Counted from the first letter of the stretch, positions 48,659 through 61,831 are shown. The stretch: 64,000 bases of DNA from Caprimulgus europaeus (GCA_907165065.1 OU015532.1:32411339-32475338), one strand, 5' to 3'. Notes: a model not told the origin generated them from the sequence alone. Made by a program: numbers and translations.

Positions 48659-51600
48659 ATGATGTACTACAAAGCAAAGAGACTTCTGAAGATGTTAACT
48701 TCAATTACAGAGATTAATTATGGTGAGGGAATAAATAAAACCAGCTGTGGTTACCTAGGAGTTCTATTAATTTTGAAAGGCACCTTTAACCTAATTTGAG
48801 CACCTTACTTTGTAACATGCAAACGCGGCAAAACTCTTCGGGTGCTGATTAAACTGTGAGTCAAAGTACTTTTTTCCATAGCATTTTGTCTTCCATATGC
48901 AATGAATACATTTTTCTTTTTCAATCCAAGAGGTGCTATCATTTGGGCAGGAGGTTTATGGTTAATATATAAGATGCAAAGAGAGTTTAAAAGCATAGAC
49001 TTCATTGGTAGATATGGCAGAGAGACATTATTTGAGTGTAAAGGAGCATATAAAACTAAGCAGAGACTTGCTGGGAGAATAATAGACAAACACAACAGAA
49101 CTGTGTTTAAAATGCCTTTCTACACTGTATGTAATATGGCACATATAACTTACTTTAGATTCTTAACATCAGCCTTGAGATATTACATCTGAGACAATCT
49201 TCTGTGTGAACTAATCTCCTGTTCAAATATCCCACCTTGCTAGGGTACCTTTACAGCAATAACAGTAGACATTGAAAACCAAGTGAAACAATTTGAGCTG
49301 GTGTTCATGGAAATACCCATCAATAATTTATTGCTTATCTAAGCTGTATGACCAAATCAGAGATTGTTCTCAGACTTCCTGGAAAGTGTAAGACATCTCA
49401 TTTTTTTCTATCATTGTTGGGATTTTGTGTTATTCCATTCCGGTTTAATTCTCTTACCAACATCAGTAACATCCAAAGCTAGTTTTCATCATCTTTTAGG
49501 TATTGTAGGAAAAGTTACATTATCTCTTATCTATTGCTTCACAAACTGGAAAGTATATCCCCTCATGGCATTTAGCTTGAAGCAGAAAATAGTCCTGAAA
49601 CCACTGGGTGGAAGTGATTGCTACTTCTACATCATGTTTGCTGGCTATGTCCCATGACCTCACCTAATCTTCTTCCTCCCCAGCCACTTCCTTCTACTAG
49701 CACCCATCACTCCCCCACACTTAAAAGGGGTGTGGAGCCTGCACTCCACAGCTTTTTAAGTGATGCTCAATCACTAATGCTTAATCTATTTTCTTTCACT
49801 CATCTTAAATATTTTTTCTTCCAAAACATGCAAGAAGAACAAGATGACAAGCTGACCCTAATTTCCAAAACAGAAAAGCCAAAAAGAGCTAAAGAAAGCT
49901 AAAAAATCTGCTTTGAAAAATAAAAGTCCTGTTCACCTAATAAATCAAATGTAAATATGCTTATTTGAGACTAAATTGGTATAGCAATTATTATAGGGTT
50001 CTTTAAACCCCATGGTACAGCAATTCATTCAAAAAACCCAAGAAATTACCTTTGAGTAAACTCAAATCATGCAGTTTTGTAATAGCACTGATTATACTAC
50101 ACAAACTGAAATGTAAGACGATAAAAAGCTTTTAAAAGTTAAAATTTACTCCTGAAATTCTAAAAGAATAATCATCTTCTGCAAAAAACTTGATAAAACC
50201 TCAGATTTCCTTTCATTACATGAGCACGCAATTAATTTATTATTTTAAATGTTAATAACAGGACAATCATCTTTCTTCTTAACAGTAGGGTAGAGCATAG
50301 ACACCTGAATAGGCTGACCACTTATTATCACTATATTGTTTTTAATTAAGGCTGTATTAACTTATTATCACCTTCAAGAACTTGTTTCTCATGTACATGC
50401 TCTAGTAATGGTGAGAAATTCCAGAAAGTAATTGAAAGCACTAGAGTTTTAGAAGTAATTTAAAAAATATATAAAAATAAAAAGCCATTTTAAATAAAAC
50501 CTCTAATTCAATAAGGCACTTAGAATATATGATATTTTTAACCATGTGAGTAATTCCACTACTAATTACCAAAGAATACAACTGTGTAACAATCTCTCTT
50601 AAAACTTAGTGTATGTTTGAATGCTTTGCAGCATTTGGACCTCAGATTCTTGATAGCTTGCGTCAGTATAGAAAAGGCGGAAGTATCTTACATAATGATT
50701 ATTTGGAAATTACTATCAGCACTATGGGGAACGATAGCTTCAATGCAATAAGTCTGTTTTAGAGTTGAATATATATAGTCATCAAAGGTTTTTACAACTA
50801 GGCTAGTCTAGTTGGGGTTTTTTTGTAATGTGTCAACAACAATGATGAAAAAATGACCTGATGTGTGATACGGTGTACAGTTATGAATAATTTTTCATAA
50901 TACTAATTTGACAGACTCTGTAGTACATTACGGGTCATATTTTAACCACCAGCTTATTCATTCCCTGAGATTTTACACTTGATGTGTTCTTGTATCAATT
51001 TGAACCCAAGATTTCTGTAGGCAGGAGTAGAATAGTAGCCTCATTTCTATATCTGCAGTGGATTCCAGGACTTCCTGTCATTTTTGTATTTTCTTGAAGG
51101 AGATGTAAAGGAACAATATCTAATTACACTGTTTCATATACCCTGAATGGAAACTTGAATAGCATTGAAAATCTTGATAAAGCTGACATGAAGATTTTGA
51201 AACCGTGGAGTGCCTGATAATGGTTCACAGTTCTGCACACCATTATAAGTTACAAATACGGAACTTTAGCTATATATTCAATTTATATTTTAAAAACAGT
51301 TTTTAAAGACTTCCAGCAATAAGACACATAGTTTTTCTTCTTCATTAACAGTGAAATTCACTGTATTACGGAACACTAACATTACTATGCTTAACTAACT
51401 CTCACCTAAGCTCTCATTTGCAGCTAAGATTTAGGCAGAACACACGGTGATAGCAAAGTTCCCATAGAGTCATATAGCAGAAATATCAGAAAGGTGACAT
51501 AATTGCTTTAGTCCAGTGATGGTGTTGAAGGCACCGCCTCCATGAGCCACAGAGGAAAACCATACTGTTGCTTGGGTTATGTGGGCTGGCTGCAGATTAA

Positions 51601-51690
51601 TTTTGGAGAAAACTATTCTCAAAGATTTTTCCTTTAAAGATCATAATGTTGTGGCATAGCACGCCAAGGTGGTTCTTCATTGGATCACTG
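48659..51690. other. AT-rich noncoding sequence
   Basis: Open frames of 94-97 codons occur (48805-49095 minus; 48902-49192, 49364-49657 and 49618-49902 plus). They show Phe/Leu/Ile-rich composition typical of noncoding AT-rich DNA, and I recognise none. Confidence 0.45.
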
Positions 51691-52058
51691 TTATTTATGT
51701 GTCTGACCAGCATTTGAACCTGTTACATACAAAGAACCTGAAAGTTTTAGACAGAATTGGTAGAAACTGGATTCTATAAAGTAGGGCTTGGACACAGTGA
51801 TTTGTGATGCTCCTTTGTGATAGAGGCCTAAATGTTTAGCTGTTTTTTCAAATACAAGCTGATTTTCACTTTTTGTCTCTTTTACAACATCTTCAGGAGA
51901 TGAAAGCTCCACTTCAGCTACATAAGGCCCATGTATGTAGTGATCATGTGGAACTACAAAGGGATCAATGAAAGTCTTGGAGTTAATATAGCGATGAAGA
52001 ATGGGATTATGTGCTGCAGTGTAGGTGGCATTTTCCTTGAAGTCACTGCTGCTGTTCT
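51691..52058 (-). pseudogene. Unidentified protein-like open frame, possible retrocopy or exon relic
   Basis: On the minus strand about 122 codons are open, down to a TAA at 51691. The translated composition is balanced and charged (for example NPILHRYINSKTFIDPF, HDHYIHGPYVAEVELSSPED and VKETKSENQLVFEKTAKHL) rather than the Lys/Asn/Ile/Phe bias of nearby noncoding frames. Two stops lie just upstream in the same frame. Farther upstream, an acceptor-like tatttgaatttcag occurs near 52085, and another open frame (52295-52101, starting MAYLHLDYCLNLM) lies in a different phase. No poly(A) tract follows the stop. I cannot name the protein. An open run of this length can arise by chance in a 64-kb window. 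Confidence 0.25.
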
Positions 52059-53214
52059 TTCACCTTTAACTCCTCTTATTAGCACTCAATCCACTGAAAT
52101 TCAAATATTTACAGTATATCCCACTGTAATTCTACAGTCAGCATGTGCTTGTGTTGAGTCCCCACACAGGGTTTGTAAGCATGTTACAGAATTCCTGTAT
52201 GTTTGGGGTTTGGGTCTTGTATGTTGTGAAGCACAAAGACAGTTTTGCTCTTTCAGCATTAAATTCAGACAGTAGTCCAAATGCAGATAAGCCATCTTTA
52301 TTTCTTCATTCTTACATGCCTGGATGAATCAGAAGTGATAGGAGATGGTGAATTGTCTGATATCCTATTCAACAACACTTTAATTGCAGTTGCTGATTAC
52401 AGCCTTGATTGTTGAAATTTAAAAGTTAGTTGATCTCACCTGAATTAAAAAAGAAACATTCTATATGAGAAGTTCCCAACTGAAATCCAAAGGTTTCTTA
52501 CTTTCCTTTACAGTTGCAAAACAGTCCAAAAGCTGTAATGACATTTAAGAAGTGTTGAATAATACACAGTAGTATGTACATTATTAATAGCTACCTGTGT
52601 ATGAATAGAAACTCAGCTAGACTTCCCTGAAGATATAACTCAAGGACTGTTTCTTAATGTTATAACTTAGGAACTAGTTTGTGAAAATGAACTTGACACT
52701 TCCTATTCATTTAAGCATTAACTGTAGGGAAAAAACTTATTCTTTTTAAATATAATAACCCTTGTGTAATGGGTAGTACAGATCCTTCAAAATCTGAAAG
52801 ACTGTCCTTGTGACCAAAGCCCTCAGAGAGATAGCTGCCCTAACAATTTAAATTATACCAGTTGTGGAAGTTACATTTAAGTTCTTGTATTCTGAGGAAT
52901 TGCCTTGGAAATTCAAAGGAACACAGTCTTCTGTGTAGTTCAACATATTCACAAAATACTTGGGAATAGCAAAATGATAATTTTTGCTGCTGATATGAAA
53001 TTATTCAAGCTAATCAATTTTAAGTTGACAGTGAGGTGTTGCACTGATAACATTTAACAACTGACAGTAAAATGACAGATAAGATCATATGATGACAAAT
53101 ACAAAAGAAGGACCACTGCTTTCCAGTGATGGAGATGTTTTGTGAGAGACACAATTAATCAAATGTAGGTATTTACAGTGTAAACATCCAACTCTAATTC
53201 AGTTTCCTATTCCC
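52059..53214. other. Noncoding spacer, with a second minus-strand frame
   Basis: Apart from the 64-codon minus frame at 52101-52295 and its plus-strand shadow, no gene or repeat is recognised. Confidence 0.4.
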
Positions 53215-53462
53215 CATAGAGTCATTACAGTTGGAAAAGACCTCTAAGATCATCAAGTCCAACTGTCAACCCAACAGCACCATGCACACTAAACCATGTT
53301 CTGAAGTGCCATATCTACACAATTTTTGAATACCTCCAGGGATGGTGGCTCCACCACTTCCCTAGGCAGCCTGTCTGAATGCTTGACTACTCTTTCAGTA
53401 AAGAAATTTTTCCTAATATTCAATCTAAACATCCCTTGGTGCAACTGGAGGCCATATCACCA
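53215..53462 (-). mobile_element. CR1 LINE 3' fragment, divergent subfamily
   Basis: The plus strand shows a worn tail (catagagtcattacagttgg), then the CR1-type block aagatcatcaagtccaactg. It continues through aaatttttcctaatattcaa and breaks off after ggaggccat. The arrangement is that of a CR1 3' end read from the minus strand, but of a different subfamily from 3611 and 21276: the body includes gcaccatgcacactaaacca. No coding capacity remains. Confidence 0.9.
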
Positions 53463-54827
53463 TAAAAGGTGTTATCTGTGTTATCCTAAAGCAGCTCCTG
53501 AAAACTCACGTTTTTCTCTGTTGAATACAAAGATGAGGATAAAAGTGTGAATCCCAAGACTTCTTCAGAAGACACTGAACTGTATTAACAAAGTTTTCTA
53601 GCATCCCCCTGGGCCAGAGACACTGAGGTTACTGATATATATAGCCGCACTGCAGCACAAACATATTATACTATAAACACTTTAAAATCATACTGACCAA
53701 AACATGCTTTTAACTGAGTATTTTCATCTTTACTTTGATAAAATGTATTTTATTTGCCTGAATACTTTCCCCACTGCAACACTGAGTATTCTTAGGGAAA
53801 ATGCCAAACCCCTTTCACCACCTATTAAAACATTAAAGTTCACTTTGATTCAGGAATTGCTATAGACCCAGTAAAGAGTTTCTTTGGGAAGCAGAGGACC
53901 ACAGATTCTCAACATCACTTTATTTTTTCTTTTTCTTTTTTTTTCTTTTTATTTTGCTTTCTTTTTCTTTTTCTTTCTAAGTATGAAGAAGGAAAAATGA
54001 AAAAAAAATGAAAAAAAAATATAATGAACCATATATAGCACAGAAACAATGGGAGAGGAAAGAGGAAAGAAATGCATGAGTGTAAAACAAGATTAAAAAG
54101 AAGGAATTGCTAAATTAGTGAGTTTATTGCATTTACTTACCAGGTATGGCTGACATAAGAAGTTTTAAAAAGGTACTGCTGCTAGTTTCTAGGATATCTA
54201 TATATTATAGGAAAAAATGGCCAAAATGGTTTGTGAGGAATTTTTCTTCTTATATTGCTTTCTCACAGCTCACTCTTTGTTCCTCTAAAGAAACAGGTTC
54301 CTTGATCTTTTCTCTTCTCCATAAATTCCTGGTGGTCCACATGGGTGTTTCATTCCCATTAAGTTTTCTGAATCAGAAAGAGGTTTTCACACTTGTTGAC
54401 CAGGGACTAGCACATTCTGCTAGTGCTGGAATGCAACATCAGAGATGTTGACACCGTGGTCTTGTCTGGACCTTTCTTGTTAGCATCTCTGCCTATTTAG
54501 CCTCTGTTTTCACTGATAAGATTTTTCAGAGGTATCACTACATAGATTATCACAGTGAATTTCAAGTCAATTTAAGTAGGTCTGAAGCAGAACTTTTTGT
54601 TCAAGACATAAGTTCTAATTTGTTTTTACAGATCCCAACTAATAGCCTAGGAGTCACTTACTTAGAAAACCTGTGTTAGTTTTGATTTCATATGTAACCA
54701 GGGAAAATTCCTAATTCCTCTTACTTTATCAGTGCATTGCTTACTGCCAGCTTAATAAGGTATATGACATTTACAAAAAGGGTGCTCTAGAGGGCTTTGA
54801 GGAAAACTGCTAGGACACTTCAAATAA
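53463..54827. other. AT-rich spacer with T- and A-rich tracts
   Basis: It contains the degenerate TTTTC tract listed separately, A-runs at 54000-54021, and a 101-codon plus-strand open frame (54146-54451) that I do not recognise. Confidence 0.45.
53921..53977. repeat. Degenerate (TTTTC)n tract
   Basis: This is a T-rich stretch of TTTTC-like units interrupted by A and G. It is impure and therefore probably older and more stable than the tracts at 10924 and 12656. Confidence 0.85.
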
Positions 54828-55083
54828 GTGAAAGGAAGTGGTTCTTCACACAATATTTAATTCAGTTGTCACAAGCAACTGTAGATGCCAAAAGTTTACA
54901 GGAGCCAAAAAAGCCAAATATTGGATCCATGGAAGAAAATATTCTTTTTAGAATTACTAAATATAAAGGATCCACTTCTGGCTTTGGATTATCTGAGCTG
55001 CAAAATGCTGGAGAATTTTCTGGGGAGCTGGTACTTGCAATTGCTATATTCTTATCCTTTCTCTATGATCTCTTGGCTATTTA
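54828..55083 (+). mobile_element. Ancient CR1-like LINE relic
   Basis: The order of worn blocks matches the 3' coding end and UTR of old sauropsid CR1 families. The sequence gaaaggaagtggttcttcac is followed by gatgccaaaagtttacagga, then atccatggaagaaaatattc, then ctggggagctggtacttgca. From the known family, these encode the region beginning RKWFFTQ. The tail is gone. The 96-codon plus-strand frame at 54797-55087 is this remnant read through, not a host gene. Divergence is far greater than in the other CR1 copies, so this insertion is likely to predate them by a long time. Confidence 0.65.
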
Positions 55084-58000
55084 TTAACAATTAAGCAATG
55101 AAATAACTCCTGGTGGCTAATTAATTCTAAAGATGACAGAAACAGCTGAACATTCTTGGTAGTACTGGAGTTCAGCTGCTAATCAGCAGCAAAACTGGAA
55201 GACAGCTGTAACATGTTTTGATCACTACAAAGATGTAACAAATTTTACAGGGAACCAGTTTAGTTGGCACTTTGGCACAGGTTCTGTAATGCAGCTGAAT
55301 GAAATACTTCATTATATTCACTAGTAGTCAACCCATATGTGAAACTATCATTTGTAGCATAATAAAAAGTTATAAACTCATTCTGGTCACCTCTTTGGAT
55401 TTTATTTTGCTATAAATATGCACATTTTTTTATTTTTTTAATTTTTTTTCCCCCACAGGAGGCTTCTGCTTCTTTTTTGGGCAGGTTAGGGGGTTACATT
55501 GATCTGCACACTTATTTACTGTACAGTGTGGCTATGTGGAGAGAAACAATTCTAGGAGAAAAAAAGCAGAAAAAGACAGAGGGCTCAGAGGTTGCACTGA
55601 TTGTCTAAATCAGGGAATCAGCTGCAACTCTGAAAACCCTGAGAGCCAGCTGGTTTATTTTGGAGCCAAGCCCAAGTGTCTATCCTTCCATAATTGCCAT
55701 GTACATAATAAAATATAAACTTATAAGCTTCAGTGCAAATGCAAGACTAAATTAATATAGTATAGAACTAAGAAGAAACTTATGCGGTATTTGAATATCC
55801 AAGACAGAAATTTGAGCTTATATTTTCTGTTCTTAATTTTTAACAGTGCAGAGCAGAATAAAATCATAGCTTCTTAAGTTATCTGCTAAGAGGAATACTT
55901 CTTTTTAGTTCATATTTAATTGTCTCATCTTGAAAGTCTTGTTCCACTGCAAAGTAACACTGTAATGCAACACATCTGCCTGAAATATGTTATGGACCAT
56001 ATTTTATTCAGTGTCACTTCTGAGGGCAAATAAGATGTTTATACAGTATTCTGCAAATGACTTGTTCACTGGAAGACTAAACTCGTTGGAAAAATGGAAA
56101 AACAAATCCACATGGAAGTCAACAAACTTGAGATTCCTATATTTAAACAGAAGAGGGAAGTAGAGAGCCAGAGTCAACACAGCTTCAACCGTTGGGTTTC
56201 ATCAGGATTATTTTCAGATTACACTAATGATTCAAAATATCCAGGAATTAAAGTTGGTTTCTGTGCAGCAAAGGTTGCCCAAGCAAGACTGAAGTAAATT
56301 TGAATTAGCTAGGTGACAGGAGAGAAAAAAGCAAGTGCTTTAAAAGATTGTAATGATAACTCCTTCTTGTCCATCAGGTATCTGAGAGAAGTCAATTAAG
56401 AATGATTGCTTGTTTAAAGTAACATTGTGGTTGTCATCAAGCAGCTGTAAGGCATTCAGTGAGTGCCTGATTAGTGTAGCACCTAGGATACATGCTATCT
56501 AGAATATGATGGAGGTCTTAAGACAGCGCCTCTAGGGATTTTATGAAAGACCAACATTTGAGAATTCATCACCTCATAATCAATGTGGAGGACAAATCAC
56601 TTGGTGTCATGATCTGTCACAATCGTACAGTACAGAGGGTGTCAGACACTGCATAACTACATAATCAATGCTAGTACCTTCCTGATCATGCTTTCAATCT
56701 TGAGTATAAGATAAGAGGCAAATGGGAACAGCAAGGGTGAGAATGGCAATCGCCATGTCAGCATGATGGGCATTACATTAAGCTGCCCAATAGTTGTCAG
56801 GTTTTGAAAAGAATCTATGAGCTATTTACAGGTGGCCAATTTATGTGGTACTTTGAGTACTGTATAGCTACTATGGAAATAGCAATGAAGGAGTCTTTCT
56901 TTGAAAATGAGAATGGTAGAACAAGGCAACACAGTTCTTAGGTTGATTCTTTCAGACACTGGACAGCAGAAATTGAACAGAATAATGTACCTTTCCCTTT
57001 TGTTAAAGATCTCCAAGCCACGGAGCAGGGTTTCAAAGGGCAAAGCAGCAAACAGTTCATTAAAGTGCTTTACGGTTTGTTTTTTTATTTGGTTCCTGAC
57101 AGAAGTCTTGCTTTGTTATTAAAGCCCATTAAACTGCAAAAACTATTTTTCACAGATCTTTTTAGAATCTTCTGTGGTTGCCTTTCTGCTTACTTGTCTT
57201 CAGCAACTTTTCTGGGGTGTGGAAATACAGTTGACATTCCATTTTGTTCATGTTTCCAAGTTCAAATACTTGTAGATAACTTTTGACCCATTGCATGGGC
57301 AGTACGATTTTTGGACCATTTAACTGAGTTTCTCAGCATGAAAAGATGTAGACTGTGGAAACTGAGCTGTCAGCCTAATTTGAGAAACAGCAACAGCAGC
57401 AGAAAAATAACAAGAGCCAGCTAACCCTTTAGCAAAGGAGCTAAAGTACAGCAGCAGTAAATGCAATCCCTGCTGTGAGAGAAGCTTTCTTGTGTGTTGT
57501 TTTCTTGACTTTCTTTTCTGGAACTTATTTTTTATACAGTAGTGTTATTCCCTATTTGATTTACAAAGAAAATAAAGTCAATAGAACTGAACCAGCAGTC
57601 TAAAAATATACCACTACGTTTCCTTTAATTTTTTTTTTAAAACCCAAAACAACAACAAAACAAACCTTATTTAATCACCTCTCCACTCTCCAAACCCACA
57701 CTGACTTTGCAATTTAACATGCAGGTTTTGGAATTTCAGCATTGAGTTTCTTCATGCGTCTCTTGAAATTACCCTTCTGATTTCTGGACCACAATCACTT
57801 CTAATGAATTGCAATTGCTGGTACAAAAGTGAGGGAGGGAATATTAAATTTCACTATCCTGAGATTGCAAAAACCAATCAGTCTCTCACTCCTGAATATG
57901 GACATGCAAAAGACTTTCTTTCTCATTCAGGAGCTATGTATGTGACACTGGATCAAATAAATATCCTGCTTATTATTCCTTGCATACTTCTAACATCTCC

Positions 58001-58856
58001 AATACTTCTATATACATCTATCCATAAGCCTTTGAAGCAGAAAGTATTTGAACTAAAATAAAGGTTAATTGGGTTATATTTGTTGTTTCCAGATATGTCT
58101 TTGAGGTCCCTTATAGGGTCTTCATTTTAATATCCCCTTTGAAAGAGACAGTAGTCTTTGTAAAGCAATATTTCATATGAGGACAATTAGATCTCCTCGA
58201 TTTATAAAACATATGATAGCAGTACATCTCTTGCTATTACCAGTAAAAATCATTCTGCTTTTCTTTCCCATACTTCTTTTTAAACTTTCAATGGCTCCAC
58301 AGAAATATTTTTCCAATAAGTACTGTAAAATCATCATGACAGAGATACCAATATCCTTAAATCTTTCAAAAAAAGGGTGTGAGTGATCACTGCCTCCCAG
58401 CCAATGTTATCTCCAGGGAACCAGGTACACAGAAGTCCAGGAGTGCCCCAGTTCGTCTGCCACAGCACATGGAATTTCCTAACACAGTGTAGCGCTCTTC
58501 ATCATGCAAGTTCACATATTGCTCACCCAAACATACTAGAAGAGAGAATGTTATCCCCCTCTAGTTTCTCTTTTACCTCTTTAATTGACTTTAATAGAAT
58601 CCACATAAGTGTAGTAAGCTTCTTGCAGAGGAATCACTGGAATGGCATAGACACAATGGGGCATGATGAAGTAGAAAGAGATGTTTCTTAACCATGTCCT
58701 AAAATAGAAAAGGAAAAAGCAGCTTATAACAGAAATCCCTTTACAACAAATTTTGCTGATCTTCAGTCAAGAAATACTAACTCATTTTCATCCAAATAAA
58801 AATACTCAGAGCCCATTTTTCATATCTGCTAAAGTAGATTCCTTGCTCCCATCACT
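55084..58856. other. AT-rich noncoding sequence
   Basis: Open frames up to 102 codons (58383-58691 plus) are unrecognised. A T-rich run with a C-run end lies at 55427-55455, close to what a polypyrimidine tract looks like, followed by cacagg; no coding frame follows it. Confidence 0.45.
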
Positions 58857-59326
58857 CTAATTAATTCCCTGGGAAATAATAAAAAGTGTGGGAAAAGACC
58901 AAATGGGAAAAATGTACGGAAGTGAGGTAAGACTAGATATATTAGCCATTGATTTATGAGCATAAAAGTCTTCACCATATTTACATTGAATTGTGGAAAT
59001 AAAGACTAGAGTAAATCTTCCAGGCTGTAGAAGTTCTGCTGTGAAATCCTTTATGATTGAACTGTCACACCATTGGTTGTGACACTGCAAACAGCATATA
59101 GTCTTATTAAAAATGTCTCTAGAGTGGGATAATGGGAAGTTTGGATAAAGTCCTTCAATTTTTCCAAGTTTCAGTACATGTCTAGGTGAAGCAGAAAGAA
59201 CAACGAGGTTTAAAGCAACACAAGAAATTGTTTCATCAGTTGTGAACAAAAGTGATATAAAAACAGGCAGTGTTGAAATTGTTAAACTTATTCCATTTCC
59301 CAGTCCTTGATCTGTTGATTCATTGT
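58857..59326 (-). other. Longest protein-like open stretch, unidentified
   Basis: On the minus strand a frame is open for about 156 codons, from just after a TAA near 59327 to the TAA at 58859-58857. There is no ATG near its start. The translation includes several cysteines in a short span (KTICCLQCHNQWCDSSII) and blocks such as LLQPGRFTLVFISTIQ, which would suit an extracellular or structural domain. I recognise no family. A stretch this long is near the edge of what chance gives in this much AT-rich sequence. No splice-site pair or poly(A) tract supports a gene. Confidence 0.18.
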
Positions 59327-60411
59327 GATTTTAATCAAGAAACTGAATGAGGTTGGTCACATGATCACTTGAACTTCTTTAAAAAGAACTGATAACTACA
59401 AAAAGCAATTGTAACTTCCATGTATGTTCAATGTCCAATCAAAACTTCTAGAAGACTTCCTGGTATTTCAGATACTTCTTTTCAGTAGTAAAACATTCTG
59501 ACTGTTTTAATTTAATTTATCTAAACTTTATAATGGTATAAGTTATGTAGTTTATTAATATTTTATTTCCTTTATACTGAAGCATGATCTTTCATATAGC
59601 AGGAAGGGAGATAAAAACTGTGAGAGAAAGCATGACAGGCCTACATCACAACAGCTGTTATATATCTATGCTAGTTATATCTCTGTGATAGACAGACCAA
59701 AAAGCTGAGTTTTGTTGAGCTTAAAGCTTTAGGAGCTTTACCACAAAAAAAAAAAAGTAAACTTTAAAGTACCCTTTTAGTTTTTAATGGTGAGTTTGCT
59801 AATTTTGTTACAAGCAGCAGCAAATTCCGCTGCTCATACTTGCTTGGTAGTCTTCCCCTTGATCAAATAAAGATTTTGTGTAGTGCTGTACACTTGAAGA
59901 TGTGTCAACATATGTGTTGTTTTCCTGCCTTCATCATTTGGTCTTTAGAACTGTTCCACTTTCAGAAGTTTTCTAACAAGGAACCAGTTATCAGTGTTTA
60001 CGTGGTGTTTCAAAACCCACATTCAAAACTATATGAAAAATTAAGACTGCTTTATAGCAGAATCCTCACACAAATGACGTTGTTTAGCAGAATAAATGTC
60101 TGATTCAGTCAACTATTGGTGACACTGTGGTCATCGTTTATATACACTGATCAATTCTTGGATCTGTTACATCTTCAGGAAGAAAGTTTTGTTGGGTTTT
60201 TTTTGTTGTTGGTTTTTTTTAACAGATATTATTGAGAAAGATATATTACTGTAACTAAAAATGAAACATAGCAACAGTTATATCCTGGGCAAATATGATA
60301 TAAAATCAGAAAATGGGTAGGCTGAAATGGATCAGATAACCAACTACGTACAGCAGCTTATGAAATTAAAATATAAGCTTATCACTAACAAACTTCTTTC
60401 AGTTGCAGTGT
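59327..60411. other. AT-rich noncoding sequence
   Basis: An A-run lies at 59742-59755 and GTTT-type T-runs at 60196-60220. The 87-codon plus frame at 59840-60103 is unrecognised. Confidence 0.45.
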
Positions 60412-60624
60412 GATAGAATAGAATTATAGTGTGGTTTGAGTTGGAAGGGATTTTTAAAGATCATCTGGTTCCTACCCTCCTGCCATGGGCAGGGACATTT
60501 TTCAATAGATCAGGTTGCTCGAAGGCCCATCTAACCTGACCTTGAACACTTCCAGGGAGGGGGCATCCACAACCTCTCTGGGCAACCTGTTCCAGTGCCT
60601 CACCACCCTCATAGTAAAGAATGT
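60412..60624 (-). mobile_element. CR1 LINE 3' fragment
   Basis: The plus strand shows a worn tail (gatagaatagaattatagtg) and the CR1 end block (gagttggaagggatttttaa). It runs on through tccagggagggggcatccac to ctcaccaccctcatagtaaa, where similarity stops. It matches the 3' UTR parts of the copies at 3611 and 21276 in the same orientation, without the coding part. Confidence 0.95.
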
Positions 60625-61772
60625 CCCCCTCTAGCATTTGTTTTGCTATAGCATGTGAACACAAGCACCTGTCATCACAGCAGGGAGAACTCCTGCCCTG
60701 AAGCGTAGAGTCTATCTGCACTGGAACTCCCCCTAATTTTTCTTCACAATCCTGGGTCCAGTGACCAACAGAGGATATAATGCAAGGAAAGTGGTATATA
60801 AATATTACGTAACAAATGAGATGCCTTTATCTTAAATCAACTCTTAAATTCCTTATAGGGTTGTTGTTCATCCATGTACCTGTGCAGTAGCCCTTATTGG
60901 GGATCTTGCTGGGTCTTCCTAAACTTGTAGCAAAGGACACGGTGTTTTCATACCCAGACTTAGCATGAAACAAGGTCTGCAGAAGACTGCTATAAGGTCC
61001 TTTACAAAATAATGGCTGGGCTGGGTTTGTTTGTTTGTTTTCTAACTGATGGCAGTTCAATATGCTTGTTTTGTTTCTATTGCCTTGAAGATGAATAATC
61101 CATAATTTTCTTGTTTTGTATATCTTTCTCTTAAACCTCTGTTGCATAATATGCACAAATATGAATGCATGCATCTGATACAAAATTTTCTGTTGAGCTC
61201 TCCACCAGCAAAAAAAAGCTGTTTCAATAATACCACTTTCACAAGGAGTATAGCACTCTGTACCCTTTTAAGAGTCTGAATTGTAAGGAGAATAATATAT
61301 TTTATTAAACCCATTAACAAAAGTGAGAAAGAGACACTTCTAGAAGCATAAATCTCCTACAGGCACCTGCAAAACTTCTGCCTAAAGAGGGCTTGTCTTC
61401 CCCAAAGTATGCCTGTTTTCCCAAATTATATTCTCCACCTTAATAAAATATGTTACCTTCTCCACAACCCTTGTCTGACTTACAGTTTTAGCTTGGATGA
61501 TCACAGCTACAACATTGCCACCCTTATGGCAAGGTTAAATTATAGAACATTTACCATTACTTTAGCAGCAGGTTGTCATTTATTGAAATTGTCAGCTTTA
61601 CCTTATTCAGAAATGGCTTTCAAACAGTAATCTCTAAAAACTTCCAAACACAAAGATGAATGTTGTGGTCATATGAGAAGAAATATATGTGCCAGGCCTA
61701 TACTCAAAGTTAAGCAACTGTAGTTAGTTATATTAATTTGTAGATACTATGCTTAAAAGTTCTTCATTATAG
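60625..61772. other. Noncoding sequence
   Basis: A short stretch at 60752-60785 (gggtccagtgaccaacagag) loosely resembles the U5 end and flank of the LTR at 41700, but is too short to call. Minus-strand frames of 118 and 87 codons (60827-61183, 61057-61320) are unrecognised. Confidence 0.4.
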
Positions 61773-61831
61773 CTGATCCCATAACCTATTCTTAGCCTGA
61801 TCCCATAACCCTGTTCTTAGCCTGATCCCAA
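61773..61831. repeat. 24-25-bp tandem repeat, 2.4 copies
   Basis: Copies start at 61773, 61797 and 61822 with ctgatcccataacc and continue into ttcttagc. The second copy is one base longer and the third stops after ctgatccca. Confidence 0.92.

Noticed and set aside
54797..55094. 96-codon plus-strand open frame considered as a host gene
   Set aside because: Its blocks follow the order of the ancient CR1 3' region, so it is better explained as a LINE relic.
60752..60785. Similarity to the U5 end and flank of the LTR at 41700 (gggtcc, cagagg, atgc)
   Set aside because: It is too short and interrupted to separate from chance without an alignment score.
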